Part shown: positions 33,171-44,649 of the stretch, in pieces
How positions within the stretch are numbered: the first letter of the stretch is position 1
How the letters are laid out: each line of letters starts with the position of its first letter
Source: Prillingera fragicola
Taxonomy: Eukaryota > Basidiomycota > Tremellomycetes > Trichosporonales > Trichosporonaceae
Reading direction: 5' to 3'
Length of the DNA: 64,000 nucleotides
Assembly (NCBI GenBank): GCA_002335605.1
Contig: BEDY01000002.1
Coordinates: forward strand, 1,922,001-1,986,000
Notes under the pieces: model-generated
The model's input: the letters and a program-made list of their open reading frames with translations, nothing else
Database searches by the model: none
What the model was told of the DNA's origin: nothing
Position numbers and translations under genes: made by a program

Positions 33171-35004
33171 ATGAGGCTGCCCTTGCAGCTGGCTCCCTCC
33201 CCTGCCATGTCCGTCGCGCGGCGGCTCCTGAGGCGCCCATCGCGGCCAGGTGGCAGGGGAGACGGCGACATTGAAGCCCAGCTCGGCACCCAAGACCATA
33301 GCCATGTCCAAAGCTTTCCAGGCGACGACAAGATGGACCCCACTGCCCCCTCAGCGGCACTGGATGAGAAGAACCTCCCCTCGTCGACGACCTCGGTGAC
33401 TGGCCCCGAAACCGAGGTCTGCGTTCAAGACCCATCAAGTGGCCAGCCCACGATCTTTGTCCTCGTTAAGGAAGATCTTGTCTGGGTACGTGCGTATCTC
33501 AAAGACCTCGACTATCGTGTTGCATTGAGGCGGGCGTTGAGGAAACACCTGTATAGTAAGTCTCAACCTCGTGCTGGTGCTAACGTGTGCAGAGTGGTAC
33601 GCCCTCCTCATTATTGTTATTACAATCTCGGTCCTGGTGTCGACAAAGCACACTACCATTGTCGACTTTTGCAAGCCGGTCACCAAGAGGATCCGAGACT
33701 GGCCTGGAGGATGGTTGATCCCTATTGCGCTGCTGATCATTGTCTCATTCCCGCCCCTCGTTGGTCATGAGAGTGCGCAAAGTGTTTGCTACCCAGAAGA
33801 GGACGAGCTAACCACCAGTCATTGGAATTCTGTGCGGTCTGGTCTGGGGCCTAGGCGAGGGCTTTGGAATCCTCGCAGCCGGCACGTTCTTTGGCGAGCT
33901 TGCGACATGGGTCGCTTTTAAATGGATGTGCACCACGCGTGCCAAGAAGTGAGTCTACCCACCCGCAAAACAACTAACGATGCCAGATTTGAGAAACGCA
34001 ACAAGCTCTACGCCTCCCTCACGCAGCTGATACGCACAAAGTCGTTCACCTTTGTGCTCATCCTCCGCTTTTCGGCTGTGCCAGGACACATTGTCACAGC
34101 AGTCTCTGCCTCTGCCGGCGCACACTTTGGGTCTTACTGCGCGGCAGCCGTCCTCACCTTGCCTAAACAGCTCACGATTGTCTACCTCGGCACATCCTTT
34201 GGCTCACATAAGAAATCCGACACGATTATTTCTTGGTGCACCACCATTGCGACATTCATCGGCACAGTCATAGCAGCAGTCTACATCTACTACCAGATGA
34301 GGGTAGTGATTCGCGACGGGGGCGCCAACCGCCTCCCAGAGCTGGGCCACGACACGGCCAACCCACACTGGGACAACGTCAAAGTACACGGCGCCACCGG
34401 CGTCGGCGCAGGAACACGCATGAGCCTTGAGGGTGCCGACCACGTCCGGCGCTCAGTCGACGTGATTGTAGGTCCGCACGCGCGCCTCGCCCGCGCAGCC
34501 GCCGCCGCCACACAGCCCCGCACCCGCAGCTACACCCTGACACGAACACGCTCGCTCCCCGGGCCCATCACCGAGCTCGACCTCCGGGACTGGCTCGAGC
34601 AGCTCGACACGGCCCCGGCGCACGCGCAGGTACGCGTCCTTGCCCCGCGGTGGCGCGCACCTCTGGGTGCCGACCAGCCGGCCCCGCCGTATTCTGGGCC
34701 AGCGGGGGGCCGCATCTCCCCTCCAGCGGTCGTTACCCTCCCGCCCACGCACGACCACGCGCTGGGCCTCAGTGATCTGGCAAAGGAGAACCTCCACACG
34801 GGAGACACGGTGCAGGCCGGATCGCGGCCCGTGTCGAGCGTGCCTGCCATCCTCCTCTCGAGGACCTATACGCCAGCGCGCAGCCGCGCAGACACGCTGC
34901 GCGGGACAGTGTCGCTTGACATTGAACGCCCGCTTGTGGCTGGTGGCGAGATTGTTGAGCCGGCGTCCCCTTCGCCGTTGGGTCCTGGCCACGAGCGGTG
35001 CTAG
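33171..35004 (+). CDS. Tvp38/TMEM64-like VTT-domain membrane protein
   Basis: Exons 33171-33555, 33593-33772, 33819-33948 and 33987-35004 join to 570 aa. Residues 1-125 are polar. A first membrane segment follows (WYALLIIVITISVLVS), then WLIPIALLIIVSFPPLVGHE. The VTT (SNARE-associated, DedA-like) domain follows, with GEGFGILAAGTFFGELATW, FVLILRFSAVPGHIVTAVSA and LPKQLTIVYLG, and a closing membrane helix near WCTTIATFIGTVIAAVYIYY. Yeast Tvp38 resides in Golgi membranes, and the wider family includes lipid scramblases. The roughly 230-residue C-terminal tail is Pro/Arg/Ala-rich, cytosolic by prediction, and unusual in length. Other in-frame ATGs (33207, 33333) could be used instead of 33171. 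Convergent with the Sec14-like gene (124 bp between stops). Confidence 0.88.
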
Positions 35005-35128
35005 TTTTGGACGCGCCAACATCTAGAATATCAAGGCTTGCATATTGCTGTATCATGTTGTATACAAATGTATCTTCTCTGCTATTGATACACTGCGCTC
35101 TCTGTTCAATTCTACTTTCTAATGCCTG

Positions 35129-36408
35129 TTAGGCTGTCGCTACTGGAGCCTCGGCAGACACGGCGATGTCCCCGTTCGCGACGTCGGTGTCAGCGGCCTT
35201 GGCGCCCTCACTCAAGCCTGCAAGCTTGAACAGCCTCTCCTCGCGCCCCACCGCCGGCGGGCCGAGCGCGAGCCAGTTCCGGTGATGAATCTCGCGACGC
35301 TCCAAGCAAGTCTTCATCATTGCGGACCAGTACGCTTCGTGGTCATACGGGAGCTGTCGTCAGTTACTCCTCGTACAGCGCACTCACGTCCAGACTGCCA
35401 CCGCACTCCTTGACAAGCACGTCCCCAGCGACGTCCCCGTCTTTCACCGACGTTTCTCCAGGGACCATGCGGACTTTGGTCTTGGTGTGCGAGTCGACAA
35501 ACGGCCACATCAGGTTGATAAACACCCGCACAACCCACGGGACGTCCTGCAGCAGACACCGGCCCATGGTCTCGGGATAGTACTCGCTCAAGTTGTGCAG
35601 CGTCTCGCGGGCCAAAGCAATAGTGCTCGGTGGACCCTGCTTTTTGCCCCCGAAATTGAACACGACCATGACCTGCGTGATGCCGCCGACCATGAGGTCC
35701 ATTGCGCGCTCGAGGACAAAGACCGCGTTGATGGCCCGGCGCTGCTCGACAGGCAGCTTGTTCCGGTTGGGGAAAAAGTACATGATCGGCAGTCCCGTTG
35801 GCGTAAAGCCTTGCACAAAGTTCTTGCCAGTGTTCGCCTGGTGCGTTAGCGTCGTCGGCCGGGCAGTTCCCGGGGCGCAAGGGGCGGGGCATACCTCTTC
35901 TTCGCAGTCGTCGGCCATTGCCTGCACGTCGTCGACGCCTGTTGTGCGGCGCCAGACCATGCACCGCTCCAGCCTGTTGATAGTCTCTTGCAACCCAGTG
36001 TGCGTGGCTGCGGCGTCAGTAGGCGCCTTGGCGCTGTCGGAATAACCCACCCCGGCGAAACCTGTGCACGTGTCAGTCAGTAGTAGCGCCGCGCAGCGCG
36101 CACCATGCAGCATGCACAGTGTTGGCAGCAAACAGGTAGCATACCTCAACATGGTCTCTTGCGACTGCCCCGTCAGCGGCTTCACAGCTCCAACCTAGCA
36201 ACGCCAATGCACGCACCAAGAACATCATCTCACGCTCCGTGAAGGGCGCCCGCTCCGACGCGTCCTTTTTGATCGGCAACGTAAAGTTCTCCGCGCCAAA
36301 ATGAGCCGTGATCGCAGCGACATCAGACTTGTTCTCTGCAGTGAGGTCCAATGCCGGGGCTTGCGTCCCCGGTGGTGCTTCGAGGAGGTCGGTCCTGTAC
36401 AGCGACAT
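35129..36408 (-). CDS. Sec14-like CRAL-TRIO lipid-transfer protein
   Basis: Exons 36408-36217, 36164-36104, 36061-35895, 35837-35388 and 35353-35129 join to 364 aa. The N-terminal CRAL-TRIO helices include the segment SQETMLRY and LQETINRLERCMVWRRTTGV. The lipid-binding domain shows GLPIMYFFPNRNKLP, AINAVFVLERAMDLMVGG, ARETLHNLSEYYPETMGRCL, and VPWVVRVFINLMWPFVDSHT. This is the pattern of fungal Pdr16/Pdr17-like phosphatidylinositol transfer proteins, though the subfamily is not certain. Between the two N-terminal helices there is an unusual insertion (SDSAKAPTDAAATHTG). The second intron (36062-36103, 42 nt) is a stopless multiple of three, and keeping it leaves the frame open. Confidence 0.85.
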
Positions 36409-36772
36409 GAGTTGGAGTGAGAGTGAGACTGAATCGGGAATGTGAGCTGTGAGATTCAGGAAAACGCGAACATGGAACGACCGTTATCTGAATCCGCCGT
36501 CAGTCATGGCAAATGGCACCAGTTCAGTAGATCAGTAGCTCAGTAGACAGCCCACCATAGTATTCATCGGCTTAAGACAACCCAGCTTCCAATGGAAAAG
36601 CAAGCGCTTTGCCTACTGCTACACAGCTCACACATGGCAAATGCAGCACGCCAATAGGTTCTTACGTGCGGTGGCATGTGGCTGCTGATGCACTGCTGCG
36701 CTGTGATTGCCGGCCGGCACCTGTTGCCCGTGGTATCAACCACCAAGAGTGCCAAACGCAATGCATGTCGAC

Positions 36773-39700
36773 CTATACCACAACCTCGGCGCGCGTCCAC
36801 CGCTCATGCGCCTCGTCAAACCCTTCTAGCTCGACCTCGCCGACCAGATCCAGCACGACGCCGTGCATCCGGTTCAATGCCGTGATAACGTGCACAAAGC
36901 TGATGAGTGCGGTTGCAAACATGGCAAACTTTTCGTCCTGTGGGTGTCAGCTGTGCTGTTTCAGAACAACACCTACGTGACAACTCTGCCAGGTAAGCAT
37001 CTCGCCAAAGGCCTCGATCATGACCGCCTCGGGCTGCAACGTGAGGTCCTCGCTGCTGTCGCTGGAGGTGTCGGCCGTCCTGCCCTTTTCACTCTGGCTG
37101 ACGTTGACGCGCGAGGCGTTCCGAGACCTGTTGGCAATGTACTGCGCCTGGGCGCCGCGGCGGTGATACAGCAGTCGCTCGAATATAGGAATGATGGGAG
37201 GCAGCGGCACGCCGTGGCGCAGCGAGTGGCGGAGAAGTGCGAACAGGGTGAAGCAGTCGGCGACAAAGGTTGGGTTCATGACCTCGCGCTGAGAGAGGCG
37301 GCGGCACCATGCCGAGTCGAGCTGTGCGTATGATGCGGCAAGAACACCGAGAGCCGATAGCATCTGGCTTTGTATCTTGAGCAGCGCTTCGTACTCGGCA
37401 GCGGGCCACGGTCCTTTGAAGTTTGGCTCAAACCTGAGAATCAGCACTCGGTCTCGTCCCGTACTCACTTAGCAAAGGCCACACGCATTTGGATAGCCTG
37501 CAACCGAGCCTGTATAGTCAGCCCCACCCGCCACATTGGGACTCACAAAGAGCTTCATGAACCGCTCGCGGAACTGCAACTCGCGCGCCGTAGTCATGGC
37601 AGGCGTAAGATCTTCGTTGCGTGACCTTTCAAACGCAGCAACCTCCAAGCCATACAACTCGCCGAGACCGACAATGTTCTTTGACAAACCCTGGCGGACA
37701 AGCTTCTTGGCGCTGACGGGACGCGGAAAGACCATGACAATGAATCCAGCAACAAAGCCTGTCATCAGCGACACCCAAAGCTGGGACAACTAACCAATAA
37801 TGACGAGCAAAGCACGCTTTCCAGCCAACGCAGCGCCCGAGCCAGAGTTGAATGGCTGCTCAATCTTCTCGTCCACCCACGAGTATCCTACAACGAAAAC
37901 AATCGTGACGGCCGTCATGATCCAGAATCCCATTGCCTGCGGCGGTGCAACGATGCGGACAAACAAGAAAGGCCCGACGAATACCATCTGTCGTCAGTAC
38001 GTATCCGTATAGCAAACACTCACTGTCGCAGCGGCAACACCGTACGCATTACCATGCCCCTTCCCTGGGGCGCCGATATACCAGACCACCATACCGAGGA
38101 CTACACCGATGCACGTGCCCGTCATACGGGTCACAAAGTTCAACACTTGTTCACCTGTGAACACACCCATGCCGGTTTGCGCCATGATGAGCGCCCACAG
38201 CGCGCGGTTCTCGTACGAAAACTTGGCACTGGAAGGCAGGACGGACGGGATCCAGAGTGCAATGGAAACAATGCCGTACCGCAAAGCAAAGAGACCGTTG
38301 GGCCCGGACAGGCCGCGCCAGATGTGCGCCATGGTGCGTCCCATGCGCTGCATGCCGTTCTTTGGTGTGCGGGCATCCGGATCGGCACGCCACTTCCGCT
38401 CGGCACGCTTCTTCTTCCTCAGCTTCCTGTCGGCCTTTGATTCTCCCTCGTCATCCGAGTCCCGCAAGTGGGTGGATGCCTCGGATCCGTCATCGACCAG
38501 CTGGTCCTGGATACCGATGTCATAGTTGTTGGTGCCGCCGGTAGAGTCGTTGGCGTTTTCAATCACCTGTTGCACAAACTTGCCAGGGAACTGGAACTTG
38601 TTCTTTGGTTGGTCGAGCTCGATGAGCAGCGTAAACTCCAAATACGTGACGAGTTCGTGGGAAAACGCAATAAGCGACGAGGTAAAGGTAAAGCACTGAA
38701 AGAGACCGCGGAAGGTTCCTGCCAGGCGGGTGACTTCTGATTCGAGGACAAGGCCAGTATTCGGGTCGAACACGGATCTGAAGCGCTCCATGATCGTAAA
38801 GTGCTTGTCGTTGCGATACTCTGCCAATGCGGCTTTGAGCTCGTCGAGATTCTCCTTGCGTTGCAAAGTAGTGGTAGCATCCTTAGGAAGCTTTTTCCAG
38901 CGGTGCTGGTTGATATCGTCCAGCCACGCTGAAGCGCCCTCGAGACCTTTCTGAGCCGCCGTTCGGAGGCGCTGTGTTGAAGCCGCCAAATCAGGCATGA
39001 GGTCATCAAGGCTGCGGCCTTCCCGAAGTTCGGCTTGATCCATCATCTTGACGTCGTCCTTGGTACGCTCGGTGACATGCGGAAGCGGAGTGTTGCCCCA
39101 GTGCTCCATTGCGTCGTGGCGTTCCTCGATCATGGTCTACGTGTGAGTGAGTGAGCAACAGGGCCGGTACGTACAACAAAGGATCCCAAGCCAAACGCCC
39201 TTGTACCAAGATTCCTTGTCTTCTGGATGAGGGCACCAAGCTGTCCAGGACTGATGCGGCCGCGCGAGATCTCAAGCTGCAGCATTGCTGCTTGTGCCTC
39301 TATTCCCGCAGCAGCCGCAATAAACGCCTGGCGGAATCCGTGAGCCTTGGCAGCGAGGGGCATCCATGATTCCTTATCCGAGGCAGTCGTGTGTAAGATT
39401 TCGTCTTGCAGTGCGAGCAAGCCGATGAGGGGCGCCAAGCTTGTATGAACAAGAGAGTCGAGCACCAGGTGGTTGAGGGTCTGGGGAAAGAAGATGATTG
39501 TGCAAATGATGCCAACAGCCATGAAAGTGGAAGCAGGGAGGAGCATCATTTTCTGATCGTTAGCCACGTCGGTTGGCTAGACATACAGGGAGCATGTAGT
39601 TTGCCTGCGGGAAGAGGGGGCCGTAGCAAGCCAAGACGTCCAGAATGATGGTGCCAAAGATGGCCATGAGTGTGCTGCCTGTCAGAACCGTCACCGCCTG

Positions 39701-40368
39701 TACCTACAGCTTGGGCTTGCTCGCACGAAGCCAGGCAAGGGCGTAGGCGCCGATGAAGAGAAACACGCCAAAGACTGCCGAGCTGGAGGGCTGGAGGAAC
39801 GCGCCGCTGAACAGGCTAAGTTGCGCTGCATGATTAGTCGTCGTTGGAGTCTAACAACTTACTTGAGACTGCCTGGGGGACGTTGGGATCCCATCTAAAT
39901 TGTCAACATTACTCTTCAGTTCCTGGACTCACGTTGCCTGTGCCGCTTGATACTGCATCTGCGTCTTTGCTGCCGACCTAACATGCAAGGCCGCCGCAAA
40001 AGCAGCAGCGCCCCAAGCCCAGCCTAAGAGCATTCCAAAAGCGAGTGTAAACATGGCGAAAAAGTAGATGCTAAGCGGCAGAGATGGGGGCAGCATCTGC
40101 GAGACAATCAAGCCAAAGAATCCAGCCTGACCAAACAGGCTCAACACTGAGAGTCAGCCACTGCAGCAACGGTGGGTGATCAGCAACACGCACCTGGTGT
40201 CACCAGCATTAGAATGAGACCGGCAAACGTCGCAATCATGCAGCGCACCCATGTCTTCCATGCGCGTCGTGAGACGAGAGCGGACGAAAGCCAGACGGGC
40301 AGCGCGTCGAATGCCTTCCGCGTCAACGACTTTGGTTTATCATCGCCTTTGGCTGTTGTTGTCGCCAT
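36773..40368 (-). CDS. Large FUSC/ArAE-like fungal membrane protein
   Basis: Exons 40368-40194, 40146-39933, 39894-39863, 39825-39708, 39674-39587, 39552-39175, 39136-38024, 37987-37795, 37758-37547, 37509-37469, 37433-36977 and 36937-36773 join to 1061 aa. The first 230 residues hold about six membrane helices (WVRCMIATFAGLILMLVTP, AQLSLFSGAFLQPSSSAVFG and others). A long cytosolic region follows. A second helix bundle starts around 620 (LFALRYGIVSIALWIPSVLP, MTGTCIGVVLGMVVWYIG, FWIMTAVTIVFVVGYSW). The two-bundle plan matches the fungal putative ER transporter / aromatic acid exporter-like superfamily (N-terminal 6TM plus FUSC-like). Substrate and location are unknown. It has eleven introns of 33-47 nt; the shortest, 39675-39707, must use the second of two nearby AGs to keep frame. 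Confidence 0.85.
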
Positions 40369-41507
40369 GGCGGGCAAGAATAGACCAGATTAACGAGCCG
40401 AGTCGTCAGTCGTATGTTGATGGATGAATGAATGAAGAGAGAGCAAAGTTATGGTTGCCGCCGCGAAACTTGGTGCTCCAAGGTTGTTTGTTGGTGCAGC
40501 CTAGACTAGACCCCGTGCCTGTCCATCATAACCGACAAAGTGGGACCCCACACTTTTCACCAGGGCACGCACTTGGAGTGTGGCGTAAAAGTGTTGGTGC
40601 AAGGCAACATGCAGCAAGGTCAATGAATTAAGAGGCGTGCACTAGTGACCCTCTTTGCTGCAAAAGGGATTAGACATGCTCCGTGCTCCAACAACGTTAT
40701 GTCATCAAGAGAGAGAGGATAGAGAGAAAACTATGGCTGGAATGGAAACGAGGCAACGAGTGATGTAGCAGTGGTTCCGAGAACAGACTTGCCGCAGAGG
40801 CCAAGACGCAGCGCTATCTGGCTCTACCCACACTCCAGCACTTGCCCAGCAGTCGTCCTTGTCAGCCATGGATCATTATCGCGGCTTCTGGTGAGCAACA
40901 CCAGCCATAACCTCTGCTTGGCCACGTTTAGGCGAGTCAGGCGAACTCTGGCGTGGACGAGGTCGCACCTCGCCCCCTTCTACGGCCCTGGATAGGCCCT
41001 AGGTTGAGAGCGTACAGAAACAGGCAGAAGACCGTGGGAAACTCGCTGTCCTGATGCCCACCGTGGGAGACGACCTCGGGCCTTACGCGCCTACCGTGGG
41101 AGATCCAGGATAACGATCCAGTGTCAGAGCTGAGCAAAGGGCCGCGCCTTCAGGTGATCATCGCCAGCAGCCGCATCGACAGGTGCACCGGCATGGTGAC
41201 AAGTTCCGTGCTGTAGCAACTACGTAGGCCGTGCAGCACTTCCGCGTCATGCGTCACATGATCCTTGTTCGTCGAGGGCCGTTTTGTTCAAGCCAGGGAT
41301 ACTTTGCTCGAGTGGAGAGAAAACAGAGAACACGAGAGCAAGATGGATGCCGCCAGAATAGCCTCCGTTGCCACCATCTCGGCCACTACCCTTGTCCTGT
41401 AAACTCAAAGATCACCCACGTCGTGCATTTACCCAAGTGCAAAGATCCTCGACCCACTAACTTGCTCTTCCCACTCACTTTCTCAACACATAGCACCACT
41501 GTATACA
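40369..41507. promoter_or_regulatory. Divergent 1.1 kb region between FUSC-like and orphan genes
   Basis: No supported coding frame. Three copies of ACCGTGGGA lie at 41031-41039, 41060-41068 and 41093-41101, and the last two extend to ACCGTGGGAGA. Otherwise nothing distinctive. The promoter role is inferred from the divergent arrangement. Confidence 0.4.
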
Positions 41508-42456
41508 ATGGCGGCCGTGACTGCCGCTTTTGCGCCACCCGAGCCCACTGGACCCATCACATCCCTCCCTCCCTTGCCCAACCCAACTCTTTTCCGCAAT
41601 GCCCCCAATGCGCCAGTCCCAGCACTGCCCATCGATGGCTTCCGCGCGCTCAAGCAGCTAGCTGAAGGCGCGTCCTCTGGCTCTGTTGGTGAGTTGGTCA
41701 ATCTCAGGCCGTTTGGCACAGCTAACACTCCCAGACTATCCCTACCCCATTACACAGTCATATCCCCTTCCTCCCCTTCCCCCGGTCCCAGTACCTCCTA
41801 GTGGTGCCGGCCGCCGCCGCCGCTCCCCCGTAGCCAAGTCGGCGCGTCCAATTATCCTCCCCGCGATCCCCGAGGATTCTGTCCTTGCACCGCGCATGCC
41901 CCTTCCCGACCTGGTCGCAAACTACAACCTCGAGAACTCCGACTCGTACGCGGCCCTCCACTTTGGCGCATCCGCCCTCCTCGTCCGCCTGGCAAATCGG
42001 GGCTACATCTGGGCGCTGATCCGCACCCTCGGCGACGTAAACAACTGCCACAACGCGCTAGCACTCTCCGTCCGCTTCTTCCCCTCACGCGACGTCCACC
42101 CTCCACCCATCCACGCGCTGCCCCCTCCAGGCCCAGCACAGGTTCTGTCAGACCACCTCACGTCGCTTAGCCTCTCGGTCCCAGCACTCCTGTATCGCCT
42201 CCCACACATTCTGCAGCTCTTGGACGCCAGCTGTCACTACTGCGGCAAGCACTTGAACGACACCAACGGCCTTCCCCTCAGTGTCACCGGTTTCATCCCG
42301 GCCAGCAAGCACGGATTACTCCCCAGTGCCGAGGCGCAGCCAGTTGTTCGCAAGCGGGACAGCATCCTGGCCGGCCCAGACGGCGGCGCGCCGGCCGCGA
42401 CCGCGGACGGGCGGTGGGTCGCGTGGCACGCAAGCTGTGAGGATGCGCACAGGTAG
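41508..42456 (+). CDS. Hypothetical protein, 300 aa
   Basis: Exons 41508-41688 and 41735-42456 join to 300 aa. The intron is 46 nt and lies in a Gly/Asp codon (SVDYPYP). I do not recognise a family. The N-terminal 110 residues are Pro-rich (LPPLPNPTLF, YPLPPLPPVPVPPSG) and then basic. The central part looks globular and helical (LENSDSYAALHFGASALLVR, WALIRTLGDVNNCHNALALS). Near residue 235 there is a CHYCGKHL element that could hold a metal, but only one Cys pair is present. ATG 41508 follows a plausible leader. Codon use resembles neighbouring genes, so it is likely a real lineage-specific gene. Confidence 0.6.
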
Positions 42457-42643
42457 TGTCGTGAGCCCATAGAACCATCTTCCGGCGGTGACAGGAGTTT
42501 AGCATCTGCGAGCGGGGAAACTGAGCGTGAAACGCGCCAGTCCAGTGAGTAGCGCCGTAGCACAATACTGTAGACCATGTAATACAATAGCGTAGCATAG
42601 GGTATACGTGTGCAGGGTAGTCGGCAGATTCAGTTCGGAAAGC

Positions 42644-44160
42644 TCAAGCCTGGCGCTCAAATCCGGGCGGAAACACCTGCCGGGCACTAATGTTGACCCT
42701 AGCAGTAGTGATCCACCTTTTGGCCGCACGCATCTCCTCGCCGTCCTCGTCTCGTGGGATAAAGTGGTCCGGGAGGGTGTCTTCCAATATCCTCGGCACG
42801 CCATGGTACGACTGCCTGCCGGTCCCGGACATGAGGAGTATGTCGCCGGAGCGGAGTATGAGGGGTGTTGGTGGGGTTGAGCGGGTGCTTGTCCCCAGGA
42901 GGAAGAGGGCGGCGTGGCCCAGGCTGCGGGTGTTAGTCTGGATATGGTGGGATGGAGAAAGGAAGATCGGTCCGAGATAGGATATCGTTTGAGGAGAGCG
43001 TGGGAGAGTTACAGATTGGCGATCTGTGGCGACTTACGATATGGACACGAGGGGTCTGGCAGGGTCGAGTCTGTCCGTTAGCATGCGCTTAACTGAGGGA
43101 CGTACTCGGCTCGATCTATGTGCCCCATGAGCGTGTCGTTTCGCTGGTAGTAGTTGACTAACCCGGTGTCGGGTTCTGCGGGTGTCAGTCCGCGAGGCCA
43201 CCTCGTCACGCACTGTAATCCCGTCGCCAGGCCGGCCAGTCTGGCTCGTCGTCGCTGCCAGCAAAGACCTCTCCCCAGGGCACACTCCCAACGGCACGTT
43301 GGCAAAGCGTTGCCAGGTCGGGCGGAAAGGGTATCGGGGTCTCGCTCGAAAAGTCATAGCTCTTGGTCGACCACTGATGTCAGCCTTCCCTAATAACCGG
43401 ACGCACCTTATAAATCCAGCCAAGATTAGCCCACCGTATCTCCCTCATAAGCTGCGCGACACTCTTGGCCCCGACTTTTAAGCTTACAGCGTCGCCTGTG
43501 AAAGTGGCGTTGCGCCGCTTGACTTCATCGTAGCCTATTGCCGCTGCAGGTGCCGTCTCTATCCCTGTGCGTCGGCCTGTTCCCGCTGCTGCTGCGTGGC
43601 TAGCTTTCTCTTCCTCTTCCAGTTGAGTATGCCTTGGGGGAACCAAGTGTTCCGGGTGGGTGGCGTACAGGGAGAATAGATTGGGCGGAACGGCATAGTG
43701 AGTGTCGAGCGACAATGGATTCGGGGGCAGAGTATAGCTCGCCAACGCCGCAAGAAGCAAGTTCTCCTGCACGCCTGCGTCAAGATATCCCGGAATAAGT
43801 AGACATCCTGAGATCTAAGTACCAGCCCAAAGCCCAGAGCAGCGCACCTTCAGCAACAACAAACCCCGTCCGTCCGTCTGCGAGCTTGACAGCTCGTACC
43901 CCGCCCAACTCCAGCTCGGGGCGATCACCGCGCACACGCTCTTTCGGCCGCCTCGGCCGCGCTTCGGGATCATACACCCCACCCCACCACCCGGCGCGCC
44001 AGACGGGGTCATCTTCCGCTAGCAACGGCCGCGAGAGGTCGAGGACGGGCGCGCACAGATCCCGCGGCAGCGATCGCAGAGCTGGCAAAGCCCGAGTAGC
44101 GCGGTTCTTGAAGTGTTTCTCGGCTAGGCGAAACGCGGGGGGGTCTGGCGTCGCGCCCAT
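42644..44160 (-). CDS. AlkB-like 2-oxoglutarate/Fe(II) dioxygenase (ALKBH1 type)
   Basis: Exons 44160-43848, 43807-43407, 43373-43214, 43175-43106, 43070-43038 and 42923-42644 join to 418 aa. AlkB proteins oxidatively demethylate nucleic acids. The jelly-roll core shows YYQRNDTLMGHIDRAE with iron ligands His310 and Asp312, the distal ligand His366 in SYHGVPRI, and the 2-oxoglutarate-binding RVNISAR near the end (Arg401, Arg407). A further family signature, SGDILLMSG, is present. The long N-terminal part (SYTLPPNPLSLDTHYAVPP) resembles the ALKBH1 branch, which acts on tRNA and mitochondrial or nuclear DNA in other fungi and animals. Substrate is not determinable here. The fifth exon is 33 nt. 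Intron 5 is 114 nt; the others are 33-40 nt. Confidence 0.88.
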
Positions 44161-44649
44161 TGCGGCGGAGTGGTGTTGATGAAGGAAGGCATGGTCAATG
44201 TTGAACAGTAACAAAGAGACAAAATACTCCCGTGCCTCCACCTCCACTTTTTCATTACCAGAGGCATGATCGTCGAGAACAGCAGCAAAAGTCGTCGTGC
44301 CGAGCGGACGTATGCATGAGGCTTTGGCGTGTTGCGCCGATGCCAGTGTACAGGATCTACAGCAGCCTCTGACTCTTTTAAAAACGACTCCGATAGTGCC
44401 GTTCACCGTACAGCGCCCACTCCCTCACCTCCCTCCGCTGACTCTCATCCCCGAATCGTCGTGCACGGCCCTCCTTTGCGATTCCTGGATCCGAGTCACC
44501 GTCAGATGTAAGCAGAGTGCCCCCTCACTACCTGGAACCAGTTCCAGCTGGATTGAAGCGCTATTCTGGGCACAGTAACATCGCGCATGATATTCCCATG
44601 CTCAAAAACAACTCTCTACAAACACCGCGATCTCAGCTGCTCAACGAGC
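44161..44649. promoter_or_regulatory. Upstream region of AlkB-like gene and 3' flank of TCTP gene
   Basis: A 489 bp gap. The AlkB frame stays open upstream to a non-ATG codon at 44406, but no in-frame ATG precedes 44160. Nothing else supported is seen. Confidence 0.35.

Noticed and set aside
35317..35964. 215-codon frame overlapping the Sec14-like gene on the same strand
   Set aside because: It is a +1 shadow of the CRAL-TRIO exon, rich in Arg/Gly/His, with no domain.
44161..44406. N-terminal extension of the AlkB-like protein
   Set aside because: The frame is open but has no ATG upstream of 44160, and the added residues show no family resemblance.
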